A stretch of 40,164 nucleotides of DNA from an uncultured Spartobacteria bacterium (GCA_903933715.1 CAIZLD010000053.1:1-40164), one strand, 5' to 3'. Shown: positions 18,135-25,676, numbered from the stretch's first letter. Numbers and translations are program-made. The notes: generated by a model from the sequence alone, not told the origin.

Positions 18135-19238
18135 CTACATCAAAACATTAAACAGATAGCCGACGGCCACAATTCCCGCCGCAACCACACCGAAAAACGT
18201 CAGGATGAGCGGCCACTTGAGCACTTTGCGCAAGATCACGGCTTCGGGCAGCGAAAGGCCGATCACCGACATCATAAACGCCAGCACGGTTCCCAGCGCA
18301 GCCCCCTTGCCCAGCAAAGCCTGAACGACGGGGATGATCCCGGCGGCGTTGGAATACATCGGAACGCCCATCACCACGGCAACGGGCACCGACCACCACG
18401 CCCCCTTGCCCATCACCGATGCCATCCACCCTTCCGGCACATAGCCGTGGATACCGGCTCCAACTGCGATCCCGAGCATCACGTAAATCCAGACCTTCCC
18501 CACAATCTCACGCACAATTCCCCAGGCTTGCTGAATGCGATCGGGCCAGGTGAGCGGGGCTTCCTCCAGAGCGGGTCCGCTCGTTGCGGCATAGACCCAT
18601 TCCTCCACGTAGCGCTCCATATTGAGGCGTCCAATGATCCAGCCCGCGACAAGGGCGATGAAAAGCCCCGTCCCAAGATAGAGAGCCGCCACTTTCCAGC
18701 CAAAAAGCCCAAAGAGCAGCACCAGCGCGATTTCGTTAACCATCGGCGCGGATATCAGGAACGAGAAAGTCACCCCCAACGGCACGCCCGCGGTGACAAA
18801 TCCGATGAACAACGACACCGCCGAGCAAGTGCAAAACGGCGTCACAATTCCCAGCAACGCAGCCAGAATATTCCCGACAAACTCCCGTTTCCCCGAGAGA
18901 ATCCGGCGAGTCCGTTCCGGAGTGAAAAAGGATCGGATGATCCCCACAAAAAAGACGATCAGCGTCAATAAAAGCAGCACCTTGGGAACCTCAAAGAGGA
19001 AGAACTCCACGGCGGCGCTCAAATGCAGCCCCGGTTTGAGCCCGAGCAAATCATACGTGATCCAACGGCTAACGGGCGCAAGATTTGTATAAACCGCAAA
19101 CCAGCCGGTCAGCAGGAGAGCGCCCCAAAGAACGGTCCGCGCCAGCCATGGACGTCTCGGACTCGAACCGGAACAGGTCGCATTCTCGCCGGAACAACAG
19201 CAAGCCGGTGTCGGCATTTCTTTTTCAGATGGATTCAT
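18135..19238 (-). CDS. COG0701 permease (ArsP-like)
   Basis: This 367-residue inner-membrane protein has about eight helices and the family signature PFCTCSAVSLFIGFVTAGVP, then FSFLISAPMVNE. COG0701 (DUF318) includes ArsP, an exporter of trivalent organoarsenicals. The N-terminal cytoplasmic tail has a cysteine cluster, C13-C14-C15 and C22, suited to a soft metal or metalloid. It is the last gene of a five-gene operon led by an ArsR-type regulator, 21 bp after ccdA. Family and operon support a role in metalloid or thiol-linked export. The substrate is inferred, and other soft metals are possible. Confidence 0.88.
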   Translation of the reverse strand: MNPSEKEMPTPACCCSGENATCSGSSPRRPWLARTVLWGALLLTGWFAVYTNLAPVSRWITYDLLGLKPGLHLSAAVEFFLFEVPKVLLLLTLIVFFVGIIRSFFTPERTRRILSGKREFVGNILAALLGIVTPFCTCSAVSLFIGFVTAGVPLGVTFSFLISAPMVNEIALVLLFGLFGWKVAALYLGTGLFIALVAGWIIGRLNMERYVEEWVYAATSGPALEEAPLTWPDRIQQAWGIVREIVGKVWIYVMLGIAVGAGIHGYVPEGWMASVMGKGAWWSVPVAVVMGVPMYSNAAGIIPVVQALLGKGAALGTVLAFMMSVIGLSLPEAVILRKVLKWPLILTFFGVVAAGIVAVGYLFNVLM

Positions 19239-19259
19239 AATTTTTAAAAAGGTCCGGTT

Positions 19260-19958
19260 TCAACGAGCGCCGTAGATCAGATAAATGCCGCCCGCGATCA
19301 CCAGCACGCCACAGATGGATTTCAAGATGGCGATCCCCTTGGATTGCTCGTTCCAATCGAGGTAACGCTGCACGAGTTCCGTTGAAGTGCCCGCCAGCAC
19401 GATCACCGAGCAATGCCCGACGCCGTAAGCCAGCAGCATTGCCGCCGCCCCGATTGCGTTCGTTCTGGCCAGCTTGAATGTGACGCCCAGCACGGGGGCC
19501 ATATATGCAAAAGTGCAAGGCCCCAGGGCGATCCCGAAAACCAACCCGAGAATGAGCGCCGCAAGCAACCCTCTGCTCCGCATCCCCACCTGCCCCGGTC
19601 CCGACCAAGGCATTGGAATGATCCCCAGGAGCACCAGGCCAACCCCAAAAAAGAGAAACGCCACCAGGTAGTTACCCCATGCGCCGATGTCCCCCATCAT
19701 GCGGCCCGCCGCCGAAGTCGCCACGCCGATCAGGGCGATAGTGACAAGGATTCCGGTCGAAAAAAGCGTCGCCGTCCAAAAAGCCCGCGCCGTTGACATT
19801 TTGCCCTGCCCACCGATGAACCCCACAATGAGCGGTATGCTGGAAAGGTGGCACGGGCTCAAGATGATGCTCAAAATACCCCATAAAAATGCGGCCCCGA
19901 TCGCAACAGCCGCCGAACCTTCCACCGCGCGAGTGAGGGCAATAAAGAGTACCTCCAT
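19260..19958 (-). CDS. ccdA: CcdA/DsbD-like transmembrane electron carrier
   Basis: This 232-residue protein has six predicted membrane helices. The two conserved redox cysteines are C36 in LSPCHLSSIP and the one in LGPCTFAYMAPV (about 149). CcdA proteins carry electrons from a cytoplasmic thioredoxin across the membrane to periplasmic thioredoxin-like proteins. Both partners are encoded just upstream in the same operon: the CAKC protein and the secreted CIPC protein. The gene begins 4 bp after the latter. It is more likely part of this operon's redox chain than a cytochrome c maturation factor, since no other maturation gene is near. Confidence 0.88.
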   Translation of the reverse strand: MEVLFIALTRAVEGSAAVAIGAAFLWGILSIILSPCHLSSIPLIVGFIGGQGKMSTARAFWTATLFSTGILVTIALIGVATSAAGRMMGDIGAWGNYLVAFLFFGVGLVLLGIIPMPWSGPGQVGMRSRGLLAALILGLVFGIALGPCTFAYMAPVLGVTFKLARTNAIGAAAMLLAYGVGHCSVIVLAGTSTELVQRYLDWNEQSKGIAILKSICGVLVIAGGIYLIYGAR

Positions 19959-19962
19959 CGCG

Positions 19963-20343
19963 TTAGCGTGTGGCTTGGGTTAGCGGAAACTCGACCCCCA
20001 GTTGCTTCCATTTGGCCAAAATATCGTCTTTCGAAAAGTAACCTTCGTGCCGAAAAAGTTCCTTTCCCCTGGCATCGTAAAAGATCTGCGTGGGGATGAT
20101 CTGGATTGCGTATTTCTTTCCCGCGTCGGGGTCTTTCCAAACGTCGATGAACTCGACCTGCATGCGGCCCGCGTATTCCTGTTTCAAGGCGTCGAGAACA
20201 GGGACCATCATTTTGCACGGAATGCACCGGCTCGCCCCCAAGTCCACCAGACGCGGCATCGCAGGTATTTCCACCGCATATGCCGCCATCGAAACCAGCC
20301 AAACAAGCGCCGCCAAGGGCGCCATTTTGAATCGAGTATTCAT
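19963..20343 (-). CDS. Secreted thioredoxin-like protein
   Basis: This 126-residue protein has a signal peptide or anchor (MAPLAALVWLVSMAAYA). The mature part is a thioredoxin fold with active site C40-I-P-C43 (GASRCIPCKMMVPVLDAL), then the cis-proline segment IQIIPTQIFYDARGKEL and FRHEGYFSKDDIL. CIPC differs from the usual CGPC, so its redox potential may differ. It should act in the periplasm and be re-reduced by the adjacent CcdA protein. It sits 10 bp after the small thioredoxin gene. Confidence 0.88.
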   Translation of the reverse strand: MNTRFKMAPLAALVWLVSMAAYAVEIPAMPRLVDLGASRCIPCKMMVPVLDALKQEYAGRMQVEFIDVWKDPDAGKKYAIQIIPTQIFYDARGKELFRHEGYFSKDDILAKWKQLGVEFPLTQATR

Positions 20344-20353
20344 CGTGAAACTT

Positions 20354-20587
20354 TTAGGCGATCATCGTCTTGATCTCGTCGGGCGAAGGCAACCGGCCGC
20401 TCACCTTGACGACGCCATCCACCACCAACGCAGGGGTCATCATGACACCAAACGCCATGATCTTCTGGATCTCGGTCACTTTCTCCATTTCGTAGGGAAC
20501 CCCGAGCGATTGCGCCGCTTGTTCCGTGATTTCGGCCAACTTTTTGCATTTGGCACAACCGGTTCCGAGGATTTGCAGTTTTTTCAT
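20354..20587 (-). CDS. Small thioredoxin-fold protein (redox-active disulfide type)
   Basis: This 77-residue cytoplasmic protein belongs to the glutaredoxin-like group of very small thioredoxins known from methanogens and from arsenic or permease operons. The active site is C11-A-K-C14 (ILGTGCAKCKKL). The cis-proline segment is GVMMTPALVVDGVVKVSGR. Its ATG overlaps the arsR stop codon (ATGA). It is the probable cytoplasmic electron donor for the CcdA protein or for a thiol step in metalloid handling. No reductase for it is encoded nearby. Confidence 0.9.
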   Translation of the reverse strand: MKKLQILGTGCAKCKKLAEITEQAAQSLGVPYEMEKVTEIQKIMAFGVMMTPALVVDGVVKVSGRLPSPDEIKTMIA

Positions 20588-21012
20588 ATTGAAACTTGTT
20601 TTGCGGCGGATAATTTCCGGCGCGATTTAGAAGCTGTGGAAGCAATAATTCGGGCGCAGCAGCCTTCATCGAGAAGATTTTGCACCCCCTTGGCGCCCAT
20701 CAACTTTGCCAAACGCTGCGCGTCTTTTCGCAAAACAGGCTCGCTTTCCAGAGCCTTTTTCAAACAGCTTAAATTGGCTTCCAGAGCCGCCGGACGGTCG
20801 GAAGGGAGTGCATAGAGCATCCAATTGCGGTAACGTTGCCCGGCCACCAGTCCGCGTTTTTTCAAATAAGCGAGGTGCTGGGAAATGACGACCTGCGACT
20901 TATTGAGAACCGCCTGAATATGGCAGACGCAAAGCGGCGAAACGGAGAGCAGGCTGAGAATCCGCAAACGGGTCTCGTCGGAAAAACATTTGTAGATTTC
21001 GGACAACTTCAC
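20584..21012 (-). CDS. arsR: ArsR-family metal/metalloid-sensing repressor
   Basis: This 142-residue winged-helix repressor heads the five-gene operon. It reads KLSEIYKCFSDETRLRILSLL, then the sensor helix SPLCVCHIQAVL, then the recognition helix SQVVISQHLAYLKKRGLV. C28 and C30 (CVC) match the As(III) ligands of E. coli ArsR (C32 and C34). A further vicinal pair, DEGCCARI, lies near the C-terminus. I set the start at GTG 21012, where family homology begins; a TTG at 21036 is possible. A near-consensus promoter lies only 7 bp upstream of the GTG, so the message may be leaderless. It probably represses its own operon. Confidence 0.87.
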   Translation of the reverse strand: MKLSEIYKCFSDETRLRILSLLSVSPLCVCHIQAVLNKSQVVISQHLAYLKKRGLVAGQRYRNWMLYALPSDRPAALEANLSCLKKALESEPVLRKDAQRLAKLMGAKGVQNLLDEGCCARIIASTASKSRRKLSAAKQVSI

Positions 21013-21018
21013 GCGAAC

Positions 21019-21046
21019 AGAATAAGCGCAGAGCAATATAAGTCAA
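21019..21046 (-). promoter_or_regulatory. Promoter of the arsR operon
   Basis: On the minus strand, TTGACT (21046-21041) and TATTCT (21024-21019) are separated by 16 bp. That is a good sigma-70 match, with 5/6 and 4/6 consensus bases. The expected transcription start, about 7 bp downstream, falls on the GTG at 21012. The flanking sequence ATATAAGTCAATAACGATA is AT-rich and is a plausible place for the ArsR operator, though no clean dyad is visible. Confidence 0.5.
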
Positions 21047-21114
21047 TAACGATACTCACAGCGGGCTTTTTGCATCCGCGGCCCGGGCGGCGTATTTTAA
21101 AAAAGGAGGCTGCC

Positions 21115-21594
21115 ATGAATCCCGGAGATATTCGTTTTTCGGCGGACGCGATGCTGCAATCGCTGGCCAAATGGCTCCGTTTGCTGGGCTACGATTGCGC
21201 GTCCGGCGGTGAACTCCATGGGCTCAAACTGGTGGAGCAAGCCGTTGCCGAGCGCCGGTGGGTTTTATCGCGCAACCGCCGTTTTGCCGCCGAGCTGCCT
21301 CATTTTTTACTATTGCACGCCGACATCGCCCTGATCGCCAGCGGGCGACTTCCGGCGCAGTTGCGCGAAGTGGTGCAACGCTTTTCGCTGGAACCGGCGG
21401 CCTTTCGGTTTACCCGATGCCTGCTCTGCAACGAACCGCTGGTGCAAGTGCCGAAACCCGGCCAGGGCGTCGCGCCGGAAGTGCTGGAGCGGGAAGATCA
21501 GTTCTGGCGATGCCCCCATTGCGGGCGTTTTTTCTGGAAAGGCAGCCACGTCCGCCGCAGCATCGAGAAACTCAACCAATGGCTCACCCTTTGA
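21115..21594 (+). CDS. Mut7-C RNase-domain protein with zinc ribbon
   Basis: This 159-residue protein matches the Mut7-C (DUF82) family, a PIN-like nuclease domain. The N-terminal part reads FSADAMLQSLAKWLRLLGYD, then RWVLSRNRR, with the acidic D residue expected early. The C-terminal zinc ribbon has paired Cys motifs, CLLCNEPL and CPHCGRFFWKGSH. A perfect AGGAGG (21104-21109) stands 5 bp before the ATG, which fixes the start; an upstream extension of the frame is spurious. The last 11 bp overlap the convergent rtcB gene. RNase activity in this family is predicted or shown in few members, so the substrate is unknown. Confidence 0.88.
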   Translation: MNPGDIRFSADAMLQSLAKWLRLLGYDCASGGELHGLKLVEQAVAERRWVLSRNRRFAAELPHFLLLHADIALIASGRLPAQLREVVQRFSLEPAAFRFTRCLLCNEPLVQVPKPGQGVAPEVLEREDQFWRCPHCGRFFWKGSHVRRSIEKLNQWLTL

Positions 21595-23014
21595 CGCAAA
21601 TGACGGGAACGAGTTGGGCCACCTTGCGCGCCAGCCCGGCCTGATTGGCGGCATCGACCACTTCGCTCACGTTTTTGTAAGCGCCGGGAGCCTCCTCGGC
21701 GACGCCCCGCATCGACCGGCACCGGATCACAATCCCGCGCCCGGCGAGCTCTTGGACAAGTTGCCGCCCCTGCCATTTTTGGATCGCCTGATGACGGCTC
21801 ATCGCCCTTCCCGCGCCGTGGACGGCCGAACTGAAGGCGAGCCGCTCGCTTTCCGCCGTGCCTGCGAGAATGTAAGAACATGTCCCCATGCTACCGCCAA
21901 TCAAGACCGGCTGCCCGGCTTCGCGCCAAGCCTCGGGAATCTCGGGATGCCCCGGTCCGAAAGCGCGAGTCGCCCCTTTGCGATGCACATGGAGCTTTTT
22001 GCTTACCCCTTCAACCTCATGCCTCTCCACTTTGCAGGTATTGTGGGAAACATCATAGAAGAGTGTGGGAACAGCCCCTGGAAAAACGAAAGCAAACGCC
22101 TTCCGGGTCAAATGGGTCAACATCTGGCGATTAGCCAGAGCGCAGTTAATCCCGGCCCGCATTGCGCCCAGGTATTCGCGTCCGGTCGTCGAGTGGATCG
22201 GCGCGCAAGCCAATTCCCGCTCCGGCAGCGCCAACCCGTGTTGCGCGGCGGCCATCACCATTTTTCTAAGATAATCGGTTCCGATCTGATGCCCCAAACC
22301 GCGCGAGCCGCAATGAATGCTCACCAACAGATCGCCCCGGTGCAAACCGTAAATTTGCGCGATCCGCTCGTCGTAAATCTCCGCAACCTCCTGCACCTCC
22401 AGGTAATGATTGCCGGAGCCGAGCGTCCCCATCTCGTCCTGCTGGCGACGCTTTGCCTGTTCGGAGACATACTCCGGTTCCGCGCCGTCCATGCAGCCGT
22501 GTTCCTCGCAATATTCCAGGTCTGCATCCGTGCCATACCCCTCTTTCACAGCCCATTGCGCCCCGCCTCTGAGCATCCGGTCCATCTCCGGCAACCCCAG
22601 ATGCACCCGCCCCGTGCTGCCCACTCCGGCCGGGATGGCGCGGGAGAGTTCGTCGGCGAGCGCTTTTGTAGCCGGTTCGAGATCCTTCCGCGTCAAACCG
22701 GTTTGCAAGGTGCGAACGCCGCATGAGATATCGAACCCGACCCCGCCCGCCGAGACCACTCCGTCCTGTTTCGGATCAAAAGCGGCCACCCCTCCGATGG
22801 GGAATCCGTAACCCCAGTGGGCATCCGGCATGGCAAACGAAGCGACCTGGATCCCCGGCAGCGTGGCGACGTTAACCGCTTGCTCGCGCACTTTTTCATC
22901 CATGGCCCGGATCAATTTCTCGCTCGCGAAGATCACTACCGGAACCCGCATCCCGTCTCGTGGAGAAAGCACCCATTCGGTTTCCGATTTACGCTCAAAT
23001 AATGATGTATCCAT
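21584..23014 (-). CDS. rtcB: RNA-splicing ligase RtcB
   Basis: This 476-residue GTP- and Mn-dependent ligase joins RNA 2',3'-cyclic phosphate or 3'-phosphate ends to 5'-OH ends. Conserved blocks are PDAHWGYGFPIGGVAAFD, GGVGFDISCGVRTL (metal ligands D95 and C98), GSGNHYLEVQ, SIHCGSRGLGHQIG and SSAVHGAGRAMSR (the guanylated His). Starting at MDTSLFERK (23014) puts the metal Cys at residue 98, as in the archaeal enzyme. An alternative ATG at 23026 overlaps the archease stop codon. Either start couples it to the archease gene. No rtcA or rtcR gene is present. Confidence 0.96.
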   Translation of the reverse strand: MDTSLFERKSETEWVLSPRDGMRVPVVIFASEKLIRAMDEKVREQAVNVATLPGIQVASFAMPDAHWGYGFPIGGVAAFDPKQDGVVSAGGVGFDISCGVRTLQTGLTRKDLEPATKALADELSRAIPAGVGSTGRVHLGLPEMDRMLRGGAQWAVKEGYGTDADLEYCEEHGCMDGAEPEYVSEQAKRRQQDEMGTLGSGNHYLEVQEVAEIYDERIAQIYGLHRGDLLVSIHCGSRGLGHQIGTDYLRKMVMAAAQHGLALPERELACAPIHSTTGREYLGAMRAGINCALANRQMLTHLTRKAFAFVFPGAVPTLFYDVSHNTCKVERHEVEGVSKKLHVHRKGATRAFGPGHPEIPEAWREAGQPVLIGGSMGTCSYILAGTAESERLAFSSAVHGAGRAMSRHQAIQKWQGRQLVQELAGRGIVIRCRSMRGVAEEAPGAYKNVSEVVDAANQAGLARKVAQLVPVICVKG

Positions 23015-23018
23015 GATT

Positions 23019-23441
23019 TTAAACATCGACCACACACTGCGCCATCCAGGTTCCATCGGGGCGATATTCCACCCGTGCCTCGGTATAAGTCGCCCCTTTG
23101 ATCTCCACACCCGGCTGGTGGCGATCCAGATCAATGAGTTCGCCCCAAAGCCGGGCCATCAGGCGCAACCCGTCCATTTCGACTTCAACCCGGCTGAAAA
23201 GCATTTGGCGGGTGGCGATTTCAAAAACAATCGCGTTCAGCCAATCGACCAACAAGAGAACGTCGTCGGGAGCTTCGCAGGCGATATCGATCCGTTCGCG
23301 TGCCTGAACGGTATCGAGGTCGACCACCACCGCCAGAGCTGCCCGGGCCGCTTGTTCAAAAGCGGCTGCCTTCGACCCCCCGTAACCGCGCACGCCGATA
23401 TCCGCCTCGTGCGAAAAATGTTCCCAGCGCTCCGTGGCCAT
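23019..23441 (-). CDS. Archease, activator of RtcB
   Basis: This 140-residue protein begins with the family signature WEHFSHEADIGVRGYGGSKAAAFEQAA, whose acidic residues bind divalent metal. The body reads DDVLLLVDWLNAIVFEI and HQPGVEIKGATYTEARV, as in other archeases. Archease speeds RtcB guanylation and lets it turn over. The gene begins 3 bp after thpR and runs directly into rtcB, so the three are one operon. Confidence 0.95.
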   Translation of the reverse strand: MATERWEHFSHEADIGVRGYGGSKAAAFEQAARAALAVVVDLDTVQARERIDIACEAPDDVLLLVDWLNAIVFEIATRQMLFSRVEVEMDGLRLMARLWGELIDLDRHQPGVEIKGATYTEARVEYRPDGTWMAQCVVDV

Positions 23442-23444
23442 TCA

Positions 23445-24029
23445 TCAGGAAATCGAGAACGCCCCTCCCGCCGGGTCCCCTCCAAATTCCCGCACCACGA
23501 AATGTCGCGCCCCGGCGCTCCCCTGCTCACTGCGCATTAAAGAAAAATGCTCCACATGCCATTGGCCCGGCGCATCATTCCACCCGTCCGCAAGCATCGA
23601 AGTCACTACCCCGAGCCAAGACCCGCCGCCTTTGATTCGCGCCAGCGTCAGGTGAGCCTTGAAAGCCCGGCGCTCCGGTTCCACAAACGGCGTCAGTGCC
23701 TTCGCAATTTCAGCCTGTAACTTGAGCAGCGATCCCGTCGGCTCCGCGAGCCCCGCCCAAAGCACGGCGGGACGGCGACGGTTCGGGAAAACCCCCAGCC
23801 CCGAGACCGTCAAATCCATCGGCACGCAACGGCATGCCTCCAGCGCGTTCGCAATCGGCACGGGATCAGGCAGTTCCCCCAGAAAAACGAGGGTCAGGTG
23901 GATCGCTTCCGGGTCCACCCAGCGCAATTCCCGATCAAACCGGGCCAACCGCTTGCGAACCCGCTGTTGGAAATCAGCCAACCAGGTTCGCGCCGCCGCG
24001 TCGGGATGGAGCGCCACAAAAAGTCTCAC
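23445..24029 (-). CDS. thpR: RNA 2',3'-cyclic phosphodiesterase (2H family)
   Basis: This 194-residue protein carries both HxTx motifs of 2H phosphoesterases: H44-L-T46 (AIHLTLVFLGE) and H125-L-T127 (FKAHLTLARIK). It starts with the typical MRLFVALHPD. Family members open 2',3'-cyclic phosphate ends to 2'-phosphates, and were first assayed as 2'-5' RNA ligases. Here it leads the thpR, archease, rtcB operon, so it acts on the same RNA ends that RtcB ligates. Length is normal. Confidence 0.94.
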   Translation of the reverse strand: MRLFVALHPDAAARTWLADFQQRVRKRLARFDRELRWVDPEAIHLTLVFLGELPDPVPIANALEACRCVPMDLTVSGLGVFPNRRRPAVLWAGLAEPTGSLLKLQAEIAKALTPFVEPERRAFKAHLTLARIKGGGSWLGVVTSMLADGWNDAPGQWHVEHFSLMRSEQGSAGARHFVVREFGGDPAGGAFSIS

Positions 24030-24067
24030 GGGCTAAATATCGCACCCCGGCAGCAAATTTTAAGCGG

Positions 24068-24484
24068 CTATTTTGCCTGCCGCCGCTTTTCCGCCCCCGC
24101 CATCAACCGCTCGGTGCAAACAATCGCCCGCTTGTGGGTGCAATGGCCGATCTCACCCGCCGGATCAGAGGCGGTGACCTTGATCACAAAAAGTTTTCCG
24201 TCGCGCCCCACATACCGTGCGGTCGCCGTAACTTTGGCTCCGGGCAGCGTGGCCGCCGTGTGAAACATCTCCAGGCTGACCCCCACGGAGAGTTCGCCCG
24301 GGCCATGCTCTCTTTGGAGCAACCGGGCGCTGGCCAACTCCATTAAAGCGACCAGGCGCGGCGTGGCATAAACGCCGGGAAAAGGATCCCCGACCCCCAA
24401 TGCCGAGGCCAGGGAACTGGCGAGATCGGCCTCGGTCACGATCGCTTCGGCGGTGGCGGTGTCGTTCAATTTCAGCGGAGACAT
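24068..24484 (-). CDS. FlK-like hotdog thioesterase
   Basis: This 138-residue hotdog-fold protein resembles fluoroacetyl-CoA thioesterase FlK. The catalytic Thr, Glu and His of FlK have counterparts at T41 and E49 (VYATPRLVALMELAS) and H75 (FHTAATLPG, with G82 after it). The rest (ARYVGRDGKLFVIKVTASD, then GHCTHKRAIV) follows the same family. The start is the ATG at 24484 (MSPLKLND), since FlK homology begins there. Most such proteins outside fluoroacetate producers act on unknown acyl-CoAs. It lies 38 bp upstream of thpR on the same strand, so it may be transcribed with it. Confidence 0.85.
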   Translation of the reverse strand: MSPLKLNDTATAEAIVTEADLASSLASALGVGDPFPGVYATPRLVALMELASARLLQREHGPGELSVGVSLEMFHTAATLPGAKVTATARYVGRDGKLFVIKVTASDPAGEIGHCTHKRAIVCTERLMAGAEKRRQAK

Positions 24485-24603
24485 GACCGCGAGTCTCTGA
24501 AAACGGGCCCGCCAAAACAAGCCATCAAAATAAATTAACGATTCCGTGAAAACTTTTTTGAACGAACGCGAGGGGGCTCTGTCTTAATTAACGTTGAGGG
24601 GGT

Positions 24604-24666
24604 GATTCGGGCTGTGCGCGGGTTTTTAAATAAAGGGGTTTGTTTTTACCGCGCGCGGCCCGAATC
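24604..24666. promoter_or_regulatory. Long hairpin upstream of nadC
   Basis: Arms GATTCGGGCTGTGCGCGG (24604-24621) and CCGCGCGCGGCCCGAATC (24649-24666) pair over 18 bp, with two G-U pairs in the plus-strand RNA, around a 27-nt AT-rich loop. It lies between the divergent thioesterase and nadC genes, about 60 bp before nadC. It does not end in a T-run. It could be a leader hairpin of the nadC message or a remnant of a mobile repeat. The rest of the 24485-24728 gap shows nothing clear. Confidence 0.55.
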
Positions 24667-24728
24667 CATTTTCTCCTCCTTAATAAAATGCCTTGCGATT
24701 TCCGGCGAGGCTCCTTAGGCAGATTGGG

Positions 24729-25583
24729 ATGCCACTTTCTTCTTCCGCTGCCATCCGCACCGCCCTGGCCGAGGACATCGGTTCCGGTGACGTAACGTGC
24801 GCCTATTTTGTCGATCCGCAACAGACCGGGCGTGCCCGGATCATTGCCAAGGAAACCGGCGTCGCCGCCGGGGTCGAGGTGAGCGCCGAGGTATTCCGGC
24901 AGGTCGATCCCTCTCTCAAAGTGGAACTGTTGCAGCCGTCGGGCAGCCGCGTAACACCTGGCGTCGAGGTGCTTTCCATTGAAGGGCCGGTCCATTCCAT
25001 TTTGACCGCCGAACGGGTCGCGCTCAATTTCCTCCAGCAGCTTTCGGGCGTGGCGACCTTGACCCGCCGCTTTGTAGACGCGATTGAAGCGGTCCCGGGG
25101 GCGCGCACCAAGGTTCTCGATACCCGCAAGACCACCCCCGGATTGCGGGCTCTGGAAAAAGCGGCGGTCGTGGCCGGGGGCGGGACCAACCACCGGTTTG
25201 GGCTCTACGACATGGTGATGGTCAAGGACAACCACCTCGCCGCGCGCGACGACCTCGATTTCCTGCGCAACGCCATCGCCCGGCTCCAGGCCGAACGCCC
25301 CGGCGTCCGCGTGGAGCTCGAAGCCGACACCGTGGAGCAAGTGCGCGGGTTCCTGACGTTGGAAGGGGTCGCCGTCATCATGCTCGACAACATGACGCTC
25401 GATGAAATGCGCGAATGCGTCGCCCTCGTGGCGGGCCGGGTGCAACTCGAAGCCAGCGGCGGCGTGAATTTAAAAACGGTCGCCGATATTGCCGCAACGG
25501 GAGTCGATTTCATCTCCGTGGGCGCGCTGACCCATTCCGCCCCGGCGGTCGATTTCTCGCTCGATTTGCAACGCTCGCGGTGA
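24729..25583 (+). CDS. nadC: Nicotinate-nucleotide pyrophosphorylase (carboxylating)
   Basis: This 284-residue enzyme converts quinolinate and PRPP to nicotinate mononucleotide in de novo NAD synthesis. Signature blocks are LAEDIGSGDVTCAYF, LNFLQQLSGVATLTRRF, TRKTTPGLR, VMVKDNHLAARDDLDF, VELEADTVEQV, IMLDNMTLDEM and VQLEASGGVNL. Length is normal. The ATG at 24729 gives the standard N-terminus; the open frame starts 12 codons earlier without support. nadA and nadB are not adjacent. Confidence 0.97.
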   Translation: MPLSSSAAIRTALAEDIGSGDVTCAYFVDPQQTGRARIIAKETGVAAGVEVSAEVFRQVDPSLKVELLQPSGSRVTPGVEVLSIEGPVHSILTAERVALNFLQQLSGVATLTRRFVDAIEAVPGARTKVLDTRKTTPGLRALEKAAVVAGGGTNHRFGLYDMVMVKDNHLAARDDLDFLRNAIARLQAERPGVRVELEADTVEQVRGFLTLEGVAVIMLDNMTLDEMRECVALVAGRVQLEASGGVNLKTVADIAATGVDFISVGALTHSAPAVDFSLDLQRSR

Positions 25584-25602
25584 GCGCGCCTTCACAAAGA
25601 GT

Positions 25603-25676
25603 TATCCGCAGATTTCGCAGATTAACGCAGATTTCATCACTCCTAAAATCTGCGCCCATCTACGTATCTGCGGACG
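25603..25676. repeat. Short inverted repeat with CGCAGATT-type tandem arms
   Basis: The left arm reads ATCCGCAGATTTCGCAGATT followed by AACGCAGATTT. After a short loop the right arm returns as AAATCTGCGCCCATCT and TATCTGCGGACGAT, with a few mismatches. Each arm is a tandem run of roughly 10-bp CGCAGATT units. It lies 20 bp after nadC and before fabG, and could act as a hairpin between the two genes. Confidence 0.8.

Noticed and set aside
18108-18140. GGGGG...CCCCC dyad between lepA and the permease gene as a two-way terminator
   Set aside because: The stem is only 5 bp and no T-run follows on either strand.
24656-24690. Seven-codon minus-strand frame MDSGRAR after a strong AAGGAGGAG site
   Set aside because: The site and spacing are good, but the frame ends in the hairpin arm and no gene that it could lead follows closely on that strand; chance cannot be excluded.
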